64,000 nt of DNA from Parabacteroides sp. (GCA_019417325.1 DXVO01000030.1:1-64000), one strand, 5' to 3'. Shown: positions 1 to 8,470, numbered from the stretch's first letter. Made by a program: numbers and translations. Notes: generated from the letters alone by a model not told the origin.

Positions 1-62
1 ATTTACACTCGGATATTTCTGATTAGTTTTGGTTGTTCTATGGTTATAAATACAAGCTATGA

Positions 63-299
63 AGAAGCAGTTTTTTTACCAAATTCAAGACCGTATTCGG
101 AATTACAGCCAAACGCTGGATTGTGAAACAACAGAACCTTAAAATATTGGATGAAGCAATGCATCCCGGCGCAACGGTGAAAGAACTGATGGCAAAATTC
201 ATGTTTGACTCGCAGTCTCACTTTACACAGTATTGTAAACAAAATTTCGGCTGTACACCCAGGCAGTTGATAGAACACAACGACCTTGAAAATCAATAA
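63..299 (+). pseudogene. AraC-family regulator, C-terminal remnant
   Basis: The frame ending at the TAA at 297-299 encodes a typical second half of an AraC DNA-binding domain: SSFFTKFKTVFGITAKRW, then a helix and FTQYCKQNFGCTPRQLIEH at the end. The same frame is broken by TAG at 24-26 and TGA at 60-62, and there is no good start codon before the domain. It therefore looks like a frameshifted or truncated copy and not an intact gene cut by the window edge. An ATG at 59 opens another frame but yields only a short peptide. The family assignment is fairly secure; the pseudogene status depends on the few bases seen upstream. Confidence 0.55.
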
Positions 300-696
300 A
301 TACATATTTTTTTAACAAAATGGACTAATTGTAAAACTTGTTGGACTTTTATGTATATAGATGTATGAAAAAACAAGGTATTTTTGCAACGTGAATTCAG
401 ATTTTATACAATCTTAATTAAGAAGTGTGTCTCTATTCATAATAGATACGAATATTCACGAATGTAATGATATTTATTGAAAGTCAGAAATATTAAACAT
501 CAATTTAACATTTAAATAAGATTGCCCATCATGTAGCCGGCCTGTTTGAGAGGATTTATATCAGGGATTTGAATGTGGCTTTCATAAACACTGTCAGGGA
601 TATAGAACCCGAAAATATACCAGATACCCCAAAGTAAAATTAGTATATGATTACTTAATTAAGATAAAGCGATAACAAAAAGAATATCGAACAACA
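300..696. other. Gene-poor stretch with possible gene debris
   Basis: AT-rich sequence without an intact gene. A 42-codon stretch at 509-637 (plus strand, no start codon, ending in TAA) reads like coding sequence, with VAGLFERIYIRDLNVAF followed by NTVRDIEPEN. It is bounded immediately upstream by an in-frame TAA. It may be the tail of a decayed gene, possibly from the same disrupted locus as the AraC remnant. I do not recognise the family. Confidence 0.3.
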
Positions 697-704
697 TATC
701 TTTG
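697..704 (+). promoter_or_regulatory. Bacteroidales -7 promoter element
   Basis: TATCTTTG matches the TAnnTTTG consensus of the Bacteroidales primary sigma factor and lies 17 bases before the ATG of the small His/Cys-rich protein gene. No clear -33 TTTG is visible at the usual distance. It would drive the two-gene unit 722-3433. Confidence 0.55.
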
Positions 705-721
705 TTTCATTCATCAGGCAA

Positions 722-1045
722 ATGAAAAGAGAAGAACAAAGCAGGAAATACATTGCATGGCTGTTACTCATAACATTCATCTCCTTTTTTGGCATAAAAG
801 CTTTTCATCACCATGAGGAGACACATTCCGCAGCACACCATGAATGCCAGTCTTGCCCCAAATCCCCATGCAGCCCCTGCCCGATCTGTGATTTCACTTT
901 TTCTCCTTTCCTGCAACAGGCAGAAACTTTCCATATCAACCGAATACCCCCCGCTCCTATTTATGAGCAGGCAATATATCCGGATAAGGTTTGTAAGGCA
1001 CAACTTTATCCGTATTACCTGCATGCCCCGCCCGTCCGGTTCTGA
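722..1045 (+). CDS. Small His/Cys-rich single-membrane-segment protein
   Basis: A 107-residue protein with a hydrophobic segment at about residues 11-26 acting as signal or membrane anchor. A metal-ligand-rich stretch follows: HHHEETHSAAHHECQSC and then CPICDF. It resembles the short DUF2946-like proteins placed before TonB receptors for metal or metal-chelate uptake in Bacteroidetes. The next gene, a TonB receptor, starts 51 bases downstream on the same strand, so the two are probably cotranscribed. I infer periplasmic metal binding or sensing; copper and zinc are equally possible from the residues. The ATG follows a TATCTTTG promoter element at 697-704. Confidence 0.7.
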   Translation: MKREEQSRKYIAWLLLITFISFFGIKAFHHHEETHSAAHHECQSCPKSPCSPCPICDFTFSPFLQQAETFHINRIPPAPIYEQAIYPDKVCKAQLYPYYLHAPPVRF

Positions 1046-1096
1046 CAGCAGAGTTGAGATAAAAATAAAAAACAACAGACTCAGAACCTATTTAAA

Positions 1097-3433
1097 ATGA
1101 ACTATAAATTTATTATTTGCCTTTACGGTTGGCTGATGCTGGCCGTCATGGGCGTTTATGCCGAAAACATACCTTCGGAAGGAGGCGACGCCCATATCTA
1201 TGGCCACGTCACCGACAAGAAAAGCGGGAATCCCCTGCAGTATATCAACGTCTATGTGAAAGGGACAACCATCGGTACGACCACCGATAATTCCGGCCAT
1301 TATTTCCTGAAAAATCTGCCAACGGGAAAGCTGACTATTGAAACACAATTCATCGGTTACCGCACCTTGCAGAAAGAAGTCGAAGTAACGCCCGGTTCCA
1401 CCCGGGAACTTAATTTCACGATGGAAGAAGACAACATCGCACTGGATGAAGTCGTGGTTTCCGCCAACCGGAGCGAAACGATGCGCCGCATAGCCCCCAA
1501 CCTGGTGAACGTAATGGATTCCAAACTGTTTGAGAACACACATGCCGTCTGCCTGGCGCAGGGGCTGAGCTTCCAGCCGGGTGTCCGGGTGGAAGACAAT
1601 TGTCAAAGCTGTGGCTATACGCAAGTACGCATCAACGGGCTCGACGGGCATTATTCACAGATACTGATCGACTCCCGTCCCGTAATTTCCGCTCTTGCCG
1701 GCGTGTACGGGCTCGAACAGATACCGTCAAACATGATTCAGCGTGTAGAAGTGGTACGCGGAGGCGGTTCCGCGTTATTCGGAGGATCTGCCATCGGCGG
1801 CACGATTAATATCATCACTAAAGAGCCGACCCGCAATTCGGCGGAGTTCTCCCATTCCTTGATGTCCGTCGGAGGTAGTAATGCTTTTGATAATAACACG
1901 ACGTTGAATGCCTCGCTCGTCACCGGCGACAACCGGGCCGGAGTATATCTATTCGGTCAAAGCCGCCAACGCGACGGTTACGACCATGACGGGGACGGAT
2001 ATACGGAGCTGCCTGTATTGAAAAACAAAGTAATCGGGTTGCATTCGTTTCTTAAACCCAGCACTTATTCCAAACTGACGCTGGAGTATCATGCCATCAA
2101 CGGATTCAGCCGGGGAGGAAACAAGTTGAACCTGCCGCCGCAAGAGGCGAATATAGCCGAACAGGCGGAACATACGATTAACAGCGGAGGATTGACATAC
2201 GACCTTTTTTCACCGGACGGGAACAATCATCTGAGCACTTACTTTTCTGCCGGCGATGTAGCCCGCAACAGTTATTACGGCGGAACGGGAGATGATTCTC
2301 CGGAAAGCATAGCGAATGCCCAAAAGGCTTATGGAACCACACATGAGCTGACGGTGGTAGGCGGTGCGCAATATATGCACCGGTTCAGCCGGTTTCTGTT
2401 CATGCCCTCCGAATTGGTTGCCGGCGCAGAATACAACTACGATAACCTGGCGGATGAATATATCGGCTACAACAGGGACTTCAAGCAAAAAGTCAAGATA
2501 GGAAGCGCATTCCTGCAAAACGAATGGAAAAACGACCGGTGGGGCTTTCTCTTAGGAGGCCGCCTGGACAAGCACAACCTGATTCATCATGTGATATTCA
2601 GCCCGAGGATCAACCTGCGTTTCAATCCTACACAGGAAATCAACCTGCGCGCCAGCTATGCAGGCGGTTTCCGTGCGCCGCAGACTTTTGATGAAGATTT
2701 GCACACCAGCCTGGTTGGCGGCGAGCGTGTGGTAACGCGGCTGGCAAAAGACCTGAAGGAGGAGCGCTCTAACAGTTTCAGCGTTTCGGCCGACTTATAC
2801 CATACCTTCGGGGGCATACAGGCCAACCTCCTGCTGGAAGGTTTCTATACCAACCTGAGCAATGTATTTGCCGAACGCAAATTGAACCAGCCGGACGAAC
2901 AGGGCAACGAAATCCTTGAGCGCTATAATGCTTATGGAGCAAAGGTTTTCGGAATCAATGTGGAGGGCAAAGCGGCTTTCACCTCCTGGTTCCAATTGCA
3001 GGCCGGGCTTACACTGCAACAAAGCCGTTACGATGAAGCGATAGAATGGGATGAAGATGCTCCCAAAGAGAAAAAAATGATGCGTACGCCCAATACCTAC
3101 GGTTACTTCACGGCAACACTCAATCCGCTCAAACATCTGTCGGCAGCTTTCTCGGGCACCTATACGGGAAATATGCTGGTGGGACACGCGGCAGGTTCGG
3201 GTGTGGACAAGCCGGTTGCAGTCACTACCCCGAAGTTTTTTGCAATCAACCTGAAGTTGTCTTATGACATGACCGTATATAAAGGAGTTACCTTACAACT
3301 CAACGGAGGCATTCAAAACATAACCAACGCCTATCAAAAAGACTTTGACAAGGGCTGGAACCGTGATTCCGATTATATATACGGCCCCTCACTGCCAAGA
3401 AGCTTCTTTGTCGGAGCCAGCGTCAGTTTATAA
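1097..3433 (+). CDS. TonB-dependent outer-membrane receptor
   Basis: A 778-residue receptor with a signal peptide (about 1-22), a carboxypeptidase-regulatory-like beta-sandwich (about 30-115, with GHVTDKKSGNPLQYINV), a plug domain (about 120-235) and a 22-strand-type barrel ending in a C-terminal aromatic strand. The plug contains NCQSCGYTQVRINGLDG followed by the plug-domain VEVVRGGGSALFG and GGTINIITK motifs. A Cys-x-x-Cys in the plug is unusual for siderophore receptors and, with the upstream His/Cys-rich protein, suggests a metal ion or metallopeptide substrate. No SusD partner is present, so glycan import is unlikely. Substrate not determined. Confidence 0.9.
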   Translation: MNYKFIICLYGWLMLAVMGVYAENIPSEGGDAHIYGHVTDKKSGNPLQYINVYVKGTTIGTTTDNSGHYFLKNLPTGKLTIETQFIGYRTLQKEVEVTPGSTRELNFTMEEDNIALDEVVVSANRSETMRRIAPNLVNVMDSKLFENTHAVCLAQGLSFQPGVRVEDNCQSCGYTQVRINGLDGHYSQILIDSRPVISALAGVYGLEQIPSNMIQRVEVVRGGGSALFGGSAIGGTINIITKEPTRNSAEFSHSLMSVGGSNAFDNNTTLNASLVTGDNRAGVYLFGQSRQRDGYDHDGDGYTELPVLKNKVIGLHSFLKPSTYSKLTLEYHAINGFSRGGNKLNLPPQEANIAEQAEHTINSGGLTYDLFSPDGNNHLSTYFSAGDVARNSYYGGTGDDSPESIANAQKAYGTTHELTVVGGAQYMHRFSRFLFMPSELVAGAEYNYDNLADEYIGYNRDFKQKVKIGSAFLQNEWKNDRWGFLLGGRLDKHNLIHHVIFSPRINLRFNPTQEINLRASYAGGFRAPQTFDEDLHTSLVGGERVVTRLAKDLKEERSNSFSVSADLYHTFGGIQANLLLEGFYTNLSNVFAERKLNQPDEQGNEILERYNAYGAKVFGINVEGKAAFTSWFQLQAGLTLQQSRYDEAIEWDEDAPKEKKMMRTPNTYGYFTATLNPLKHLSAAFSGTYTGNMLVGHAAGSGVDKPVAVTTPKFFAINLKLSYDMTVYKGVTLQLNGGIQNITNAYQKDFDKGWNRDSDYIYGPSLPRSFFVGASVSL

Positions 3434-3467
3434 AAGACGATAGAATGATAATTTTTCGGTATTTGAC

Positions 3468-3499
3468 AAAAAAGAGGTGCGCCACTATGGACGCACCTC
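3468..3499 (-). terminator. Rho-independent terminator of the lipoprotein gene
   Basis: Arms GAGGTGCG (3474-3481) and CGCACCTC (3492-3499) pair perfectly around a ten-base loop. On the minus strand the stem is followed by a run of six T. It lies 36 bases beyond the stop of the minus-strand lipoprotein gene. The plus-strand side has no T run, so it mainly serves the minus strand. Confidence 0.75.
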
Positions 3500-3534
3500 A
3501 GGAAAGGAAATATGAAAAGGTTTTGGTTAAAATC

Positions 3535-5478
3535 TTATTCGATTGGCATAAGCCTTGGTATCGTATTATCATCACCTCCTGACACAAATTTAGACGGACT
3601 CTTATAGTCAGGATTATTCGTATTCCATTCTTCGATAGCAGCATTAAGGGAAGCAATCGTTTCGTCACTGTTCAATTCGGAAACAAGGCTTGGGCCTTTG
3701 GTATTCCAACCTTGACTTCGACCATCCCTACCCGCAACAAATAAAGTTGCATTATTTACAAAATACAGTTCTTTAGTACCTGCAGTGTCATAGCCAGTCA
3801 TCGAACCGACAACACCTCCTGCATAAGCGAAAGCTCCTCCAGTCTTAGAAATCACCCCTTCATTTATACAAGAAGCGATTACTATTGTTGTTCCACTACA
3901 AGCACTTGTTATTCCCCCTGCAGAGGTCATAGAACCTGTTCCACTTACAGTACCATGATTTACACAAGCTATTGCATTAAAATTGTTGGCAGTAGTTCCG
4001 GCTATTCCTCCGGCACCATTTCCAGTTCCGGTTATTGTTCCATAATTTTCACAAGCTATCAAATTACAAATATAAGTAGCAGAAGTTCCTATAAGACCTC
4101 CAACCTGGCCTGCTCCATTTACATTAGCTCTATTTACACAAGCAGATATTGTCGCATAAGATATATAAGCAGATATACCAGCGACATTTGAACCACCTTT
4201 AACATAGCCTGACAGAATTATCCCTTTAATTGTCGATATATCGGAAGATGAACCAATAACTGCTCCAAAAAGTCCCTGATACATAACCGTGTTATTTATA
4301 TAGAGATTTTCAATCTTATAGCCATTTCCATCATACAAACCTTTGAATGGTTGATTATTAGAAACTGCATTGAATTTTCCTATCGGCGTCCACTGTTTTG
4401 TTTCACTTCCTTCAAGGTCTATATTATTCATCTGCGTCAGTGCCCAACCTTCAAAACCATTATAATTATAATCGTCATAAATGGCATTTCCTACATTTGT
4501 TGCAGCAGCTACCCAGGCAAGTTCTGCACGAGTCGTAATTTGTGCCGTTTTCGCGTCATAATCTATTACTTCCGGTTTCATGATGGAAGCATCTTTAGCC
4601 TTCGACATATCCAGTTCCAACGACTTTGTATATCGTTTACCTGCCTCGAAAGTAACGGTTACGGCATCAAAATCCAGATATTTATCCGTATCGTTATCAT
4701 CAACAAATACACGTACTTTCACATCACCCGTTTCCACCGGAAATGTAGTCATAGCTACGATACACTCTTTTTCCGAAACGATATCTGTTCCTCCATTCGG
4801 ATAAAACAAGGTTAATTTATGGTTCGAGCCTTCTGCGTCCGAAAGTTTTTTATCGAAAACATTCAGATTCTTTTTATTTTCCAGATTATCACCCGTAATT
4901 TCTATACTTTTAAGAGTAATCCCTTCCTGTGTATCCTTTAATTTCAGATTAAACTGCAACAGGGCGCAAAGATGCTCCATAGAAAATGCCATTTCCTTAT
5001 TATTCAAATGGCTGGGCTCCCTGCTCACCATATGCATATAGGACGACAAATATTCAAAACTGTTTGCCACTCCTTCTTGAATCGTTAAATCCAGTGGAAT
5101 AGTTGTTCCGTCATTTGTTTGATGAACATCATTGTAAGGGTAACACACATAATACTCATTTACAGTGTTCTGAATAACACTTCCTTCAAACAAAGCTATT
5201 TTAGATCTTTGTTCGAGTGTCGTTGCCAATGCTCCGGCATAATAATAACCGGTATTTATATCGTTTCCGAATACACCGACCTTATCACCATTCGTCCAAA
5301 AAATTTCGGCTTCCTTTTCACCCGGTTCTACATCAACTTTGGTGACTGCCCCTTGGGACAAGGTCGCTTTTACCTGTACTTTCGTACCATTTCCTCCGTT
5401 ATTATTCGGATCGTCATCTTTATGACAACCCGCTAACAGCAATGTTGCTGCCAGAAATACAAATAATGATTTTTTCAT
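3535..5478 (-). CDS. Fimbrillin-like lipoprotein with GLUG-type repeats
   Basis: A 647-residue lipoprotein: signal MKKSLFVFLAATLLLAGC with the lipobox cysteine at residue 18, then an acidic Asn/Gly-rich linker. Residues about 35-290 match the N-terminal part of the paralogue at 6184-7962, including LSQGAVTKVDVE, FWTNGDKVGVFG and EAGKRYTKSLELD. This is the pattern of fimbrillin (Mfa/FimA-like) domains. The C-terminal half (about 330-590) carries GLUG-type repeats (GLFGAVIGSS, GLIGTSATYI, GGIAGTTANN, GGVVGSMTGY), predicted to form a beta-solenoid. Surface adhesin is the likely role. The gene follows the 44-residue peptide gene by 29 bases, and both read from an inverted-repeat promoter segment. 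Confidence 0.8.
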   Translation of the reverse strand: MKKSLFVFLAATLLLAGCHKDDDPNNNGGNGTKVQVKATLSQGAVTKVDVEPGEKEAEIFWTNGDKVGVFGNDINTGYYYAGALATTLEQRSKIALFEGSVIQNTVNEYYVCYPYNDVHQTNDGTTIPLDLTIQEGVANSFEYLSSYMHMVSREPSHLNNKEMAFSMEHLCALLQFNLKLKDTQEGITLKSIEITGDNLENKKNLNVFDKKLSDAEGSNHKLTLFYPNGGTDIVSEKECIVAMTTFPVETGDVKVRVFVDDNDTDKYLDFDAVTVTFEAGKRYTKSLELDMSKAKDASIMKPEVIDYDAKTAQITTRAELAWVAAATNVGNAIYDDYNYNGFEGWALTQMNNIDLEGSETKQWTPIGKFNAVSNNQPFKGLYDGNGYKIENLYINNTVMYQGLFGAVIGSSSDISTIKGIILSGYVKGGSNVAGISAYISYATISACVNRANVNGAGQVGGLIGTSATYICNLIACENYGTITGTGNGAGGIAGTTANNFNAIACVNHGTVSGTGSMTSAGGITSACSGTTIVIASCINEGVISKTGGAFAYAGGVVGSMTGYDTAGTKELYFVNNATLFVAGRDGRSQGWNTKGPSLVSELNSDETIASLNAAIEEWNTNNPDYKSPSKFVSGGDDNTIPRLMPIE

Positions 5479-5507
5479 AATTTTCTTACCAAATTCTCTA
5501 CTTGTTT

Positions 5508-5642
5508 TTACCAGGTCCCTCCATCGCCAAAGTCCGGAGTACTACCATCGAGGATAGCTCCTTCGATTTCCATTTCAATCACTTCAATCACGGGTTTTTC
5601 ATAGGCAACCTTCATAGCCTGTTCTTGTTCCATCAGTCTCAT
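5508..5642 (-). CDS. 44-residue conserved peptide, copy 1
   Basis: A 44-residue ORF starting MRLMEQEQ and ending with FGDGGTW, 29 bases before the fimbrillin-like lipoprotein gene on the same strand. From residue 13 to the end it matches the peptide at 8002-8136 in 31 of 32 positions, while the first 12 residues diverge. There is no signal peptide. The middle YEKPVIEV and EMEIEGAILDGS are typical of short Bacteroidales peptides of unknown function with a charged leader-like front and a Gly-rich tail. That both copies keep the same length and the same position argues for a translated gene. Possible roles, all inferred: assembly partner of the lipoprotein, signalling peptide, or precursor of a processed product. 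Confidence 0.7.
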   Translation of the reverse strand: MRLMEQEQAMKVAYEKPVIEVIEMEIEGAILDGSTPDFGDGGTW

Positions 5643-5686
5643 AAAAACACAATAAAAATTTATTTACACCCTATTTAACTACATTC

Positions 5687-5707
5687 TAACTTAGTTCAAA
5701 ATGAACT
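5687..5707 (+). repeat. Inverted repeat, gene-proximal arm of segment 1
   Basis: Begins TAACTTAGTTC and ends TGAACT; its reverse complement matches 6014-6034 in 20 of 21 positions. It lies in the 5' leader of the peptide mRNA when the promoter is ON. Confidence 0.75.
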
Positions 5708-5735
5708 GAAATAAAACTCACTGAAATTATCGAGA

Positions 5736-5743
5736 CAAAAGTA
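5736..5743 (-). promoter_or_regulatory. Promoter -7 element inside segment 1
   Basis: TACTTTTG on the minus strand, 28 bases inside the gene-proximal repeat and directed at the peptide and lipoprotein genes. The flank CAAAAGTAATTTTATA (plus strand) resembles the corresponding end of segment 2. No clear -33 element is seen. Confidence 0.6.
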
Positions 5744-6013
5744 ATTTTATATTTTAAGTGTAAGCAGCTCTTTTAATTTTATTATGATTTTGTTTTTCAG
5801 CACGATAACCTTTTTTGGGAAATACAACTTCCACTCTATTATTTGATTTTCATTTATCCTTAGCCTATTATTTTAAATTTATTAAGCCTTTTTATTAAAA
5901 AACACAACAACAATATTTAACCATTAAAACAAACATCAAACTTCTGATTAACAGCATATTTCATATTTTACCTCAATCTTTTCGCAGGGCTTAATTATCA
6001 ACAGATGTACAAT

Positions 6014-6034
6014 AGTCCATTTTGAACTAAGTTA
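6014..6034 (-). repeat. Inverted repeat, distal arm of segment 1
   Basis: Reverse-complement partner of 5687-5707 with one mismatch (C for T at 6017 in plus-strand reading). Similarity stops at both ends of the 21 bp, as expected of a defined recombination site and not of a long duplication. Confidence 0.75.
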
Positions 6035-6081
6035 AATTTAACCTAAAACAACCAATAATACCAATTTCCATATAGAAAATA

Positions 6082-6164
6082 AATAAGTGACGACCGACAG
6101 TCAGGCTTTGCGTTTGGCATACCAAACAGCTATAAGCCGGGACGACTGTCGATCGTCACTTATT
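6082..6164 (-). terminator. Large stem-loop after lipoprotein gene 2
   Basis: Arms of 21 bp (6082-6102 and 6144-6164) pair with one mismatch. The 41-base interior folds again through GGCTT/AAGCC and GTTTGG-CATA-CCAAAC, giving one long hairpin. It starts about 20 bases beyond the stop of the minus-strand lipoprotein gene at 6184, so termination is the likely role. There is no strong T run after it, so an RNA-stability hairpin or an insulator between the switches is also possible. Confidence 0.5.
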
Positions 6165-6183
6165 CAAAAGTATTGACTGCCTA

Positions 6184-7962
6184 CTATTTCACAAAAATAG
6201 AATACGCCATACTATTATCTGATAATTGTTGGAGCACTTTATTTTTCCAGTAGATTCCTACAGGATTACCACTATCATTTGCATCATATCCGGCAACATA
6301 GACATCGCCATTGACCACATGCACAGAAAGAGCTTCTGCGGAACTATTCAAATCGGGCAATTTCTCAGCAACACCATTCGTCCAAAGAATCGCAGAATCT
6401 CCGTCGTTGCCTACTACATAGACATTGCTTCCGTAAACATATACGGAATTAGCTTTTGCATTTTTTGTACCATCCGTTAAATTCCGGGCTACACCATTTG
6501 TCCAAAGAACAGCATAATTCCCATCATATCCTGCCACATACACATCGTCACCAGCAACACATATAGATTTTGCCTCTGCCCTATTAACCCCGTCACTCAG
6601 CGGCATAAGTGTGCCATTCTTCCATAAAGTTGCAATTCTATTAGTTGAACTTTCATATCCTGCGACATAAACATCACTTCCGGAGACATACACAGTTTGT
6701 GCTAATGTACTATTAGTAGCCCCTTCAATCAAGTGTTCAGCTACACCATTCTTCCAAAGAGTTGCAACATAGAGATTGTTTTCTTTTGCACTACCTGCAA
6801 CATAAACGTCATTTCCGGACACATATACAGATGCAGCTTGTGTAATATTCGTCCCATCCTTCAAAATTTCGCCTACCCCATTCTTCCAGAGAAGTGCAGC
6901 ACCACTACTTGAACTTTCACCTCGTCCTGACCCTGCCGCATAAATATCATTTCCGGACACATACACAGACATGGCTTGTGCAGAACTTATACCATCAGCC
7001 GATAATTGTTGAGCTACTCCGTTTACCCAAAGAAGCGGGGTTAAAGTAGAATAATCAAATCCAGCCACATAGACCGTTTCTGCACCCGGATCAGGAACAT
7101 CCAGTTTTAAAGTTTTCGTATATCTTTTTCCAGCCTCGAAAGCAACAACTACACCCGGAATGGTAATAGTTTGCTCTTTACCATTATTATCGACAGTTAC
7201 TACCACATCCACATTTCCGGATTCAGCAGGAAAAGCCGTCATTGCAACAGTGACTTCTGTCGTACTCAACGCAGGACCTCCATCAGGATATGAAATAGTT
7301 ATTTTATTGCCGGCACTTGCTACATCTTCAATCTTTTTGTTATATACATCTAACGTCTTTTTATTTTTAATGTTTTCCCCGGATACGGCTATACTCTTTA
7401 AAGTAACGCCCTCCTTAGCATCCTGCAACATAACATTAAACTGTAAAATGGCACAAGCATGTTCCATATAAAATACTACACGGTTCTCACTATCCATCTC
7501 ACAGGGTTCCTTACCAAGCATGTACATGTAATTTGACAAATAGGTAAAGTCGTCAACTTTACCGCTTTGAGACTCCAAGCCCAAAGGAATACTCGAACCA
7601 TCGTTTTCTGCATGTAAAACGCTATAGGGATAAAAAACATAATATGATTTATTCCCGCTTTGCTCTACCTCGCCTTCAAAAACTGCCTTTTTAGCCCTTT
7701 CGGAAAGACTCGTTTTTATCAATCCTAAATACTTATTTGTAAAAGTAATAACATCGACACCGAATACACTAACACCGTCTCCGTCTGTCCAGAATACCTC
7801 TGCCTTATCCGTATTAAAATCCACATCCACTTTGGTAACCTCTCCCTGGGAAAGGTTGGCGGTAAGGTTTATCTTCTCTCCACTCCCATTTCCAGTTTCA
7901 TCTTTTTGGCATCCAGCCAGCAACATTAATAATGCTGCCATCGATACAAATAATTTCTTCAT
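6184..7962 (-). CDS. Fimbrillin-like lipoprotein with seven-repeat propeller
   Basis: A 592-residue lipoprotein: signal MKKLFVSMAALLMLLAGC, then a domain (about 30-295) clearly homologous to the lipoprotein at 3535-5478 (LSQGEVTKVDVD, FWTDGDGVSVFG, EAGKRYTKTLKLD). The C-terminal half is different. It has seven repeats of about 40 residues with the pattern VYVAG...LW(K/T/V)NG, separated by SVYVSGNDVYVAG-like strands, and ends with a short strand YSIFVK that could close the ring. A seven-bladed beta-propeller is the simplest model. Probably a surface adhesin sharing a base with its neighbour but carrying another tip domain. Its peptide gene lies 39 bases upstream. Confidence 0.8.
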   Translation of the reverse strand: MKKLFVSMAALLMLLAGCQKDETGNGSGEKINLTANLSQGEVTKVDVDFNTDKAEVFWTDGDGVSVFGVDVITFTNKYLGLIKTSLSERAKKAVFEGEVEQSGNKSYYVFYPYSVLHAENDGSSIPLGLESQSGKVDDFTYLSNYMYMLGKEPCEMDSENRVVFYMEHACAILQFNVMLQDAKEGVTLKSIAVSGENIKNKKTLDVYNKKIEDVASAGNKITISYPDGGPALSTTEVTVAMTAFPAESGNVDVVVTVDNNGKEQTITIPGVVVAFEAGKRYTKTLKLDVPDPGAETVYVAGFDYSTLTPLLWVNGVAQQLSADGISSAQAMSVYVSGNDIYAAGSGRGESSSSGAALLWKNGVGEILKDGTNITQAASVYVSGNDVYVAGSAKENNLYVATLWKNGVAEHLIEGATNSTLAQTVYVSGSDVYVAGYESSTNRIATLWKNGTLMPLSDGVNRAEAKSICVAGDDVYVAGYDGNYAVLWTNGVARNLTDGTKNAKANSVYVYGSNVYVVGNDGDSAILWTNGVAEKLPDLNSSAEALSVHVVNGDVYVAGYDANDSGNPVGIYWKNKVLQQLSDNSMAYSIFVK

Positions 7963-8001
7963 TGATTTTCTAATTGGGTTCTTTTTGTAGTTCTTTAATT
8001 A

Positions 8002-8136
8002 TCACCAGGTTCCTCCATCACCAAAATCCGGAGTACTGCCATCCAGGATAGCACCTTCGATTTCCATTTCCACTACCTCAATCACGGGTTTTTCATAGGC
8101 CATTTTAGCCTCTTGGTCTTTTTCTTTTGTTCTCAT
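8002..8136 (-). CDS. 44-residue conserved peptide, copy 2
   Basis: A 44-residue ORF starting MRTKEKDQEAKM and ending FGDGGTW, identical in length to the peptide at 5508-5642. The two differ at only one position after residue 12 (Val for Ile at 22). It sits 39 bases before the propeller-type lipoprotein gene and 45 bases after the gene-proximal inverted repeat. No signal peptide and no cysteine. Conservation of the tail while the front diverges suggests that the tail is the functional part, or that it is kept alike by gene conversion between the copies. Confidence 0.7.
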   Translation of the reverse strand: MRTKEKDQEAKMAYEKPVIEVVEMEIEGAILDGSTPDFGDGGTW

Positions 8137-8180
8137 AAAAACACAATAAAAATTAGTTGATACTATAAATTACTCTATTC

Positions 8181-8204
8181 TGACTTAGTTCGGAACGAAC
8201 TAAT
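8181..8204 (+). repeat. Inverted repeat, gene-proximal arm of segment 2
   Basis: Starts TGACTTAGTTCGG; perfect reverse complement of 8504-8527. Identity ends abruptly on both sides. Confidence 0.8.
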
Positions 8205-8470
8205 GTTTATATATTAATAATAAAACTTTATAAATTAATTAGATAGACAAACTAAATAAGTTGTAAATCATATGATTGCCATTTATATTAATCGTTAAAA
8301 ATTCTTTATTCAGTTTTTATTCGAAAACAGTAAAAAAGAAAATATATTAACTTACAAAAAAAGAAAATCAAAGAGCTGAGAAAATCGAAGAGTTGTTTTT
8401 TGTTCCCTATTTAATTGACATACAAAACCTAATAAAATCAAATGAGGATTATTCACGTATTGTATTAGAT

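Larger units (their letters stand above)
5687..6034. other. Predicted invertible promoter segment 1 (ON orientation)
   Basis: Inverted repeats of 21 bp, matching in 20 positions, at 5687-5707 and 6014-6034 enclose 306 bp with no gene. Each repeat is itself a near-palindrome (AGTTCA-AAA-TGAACT in the left copy), as expected for the core site of a tyrosine recombinase. The only TAnnTTTG element in the segment is TACTTTTG on the minus strand, facing the peptide gene. The neighbouring module has a homologous segment with the promoter the other way round. Inversion is inferred and not observed here. Confidence 0.7.

Noticed and set aside
6184..7080. Regular ~120-base repeats suggesting a CRISPR or tandem repeat array
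   Set aside because: They are the coding repeats of the propeller domain (VYVAG...LWxNG); units diverge in DNA and carry no spacers.
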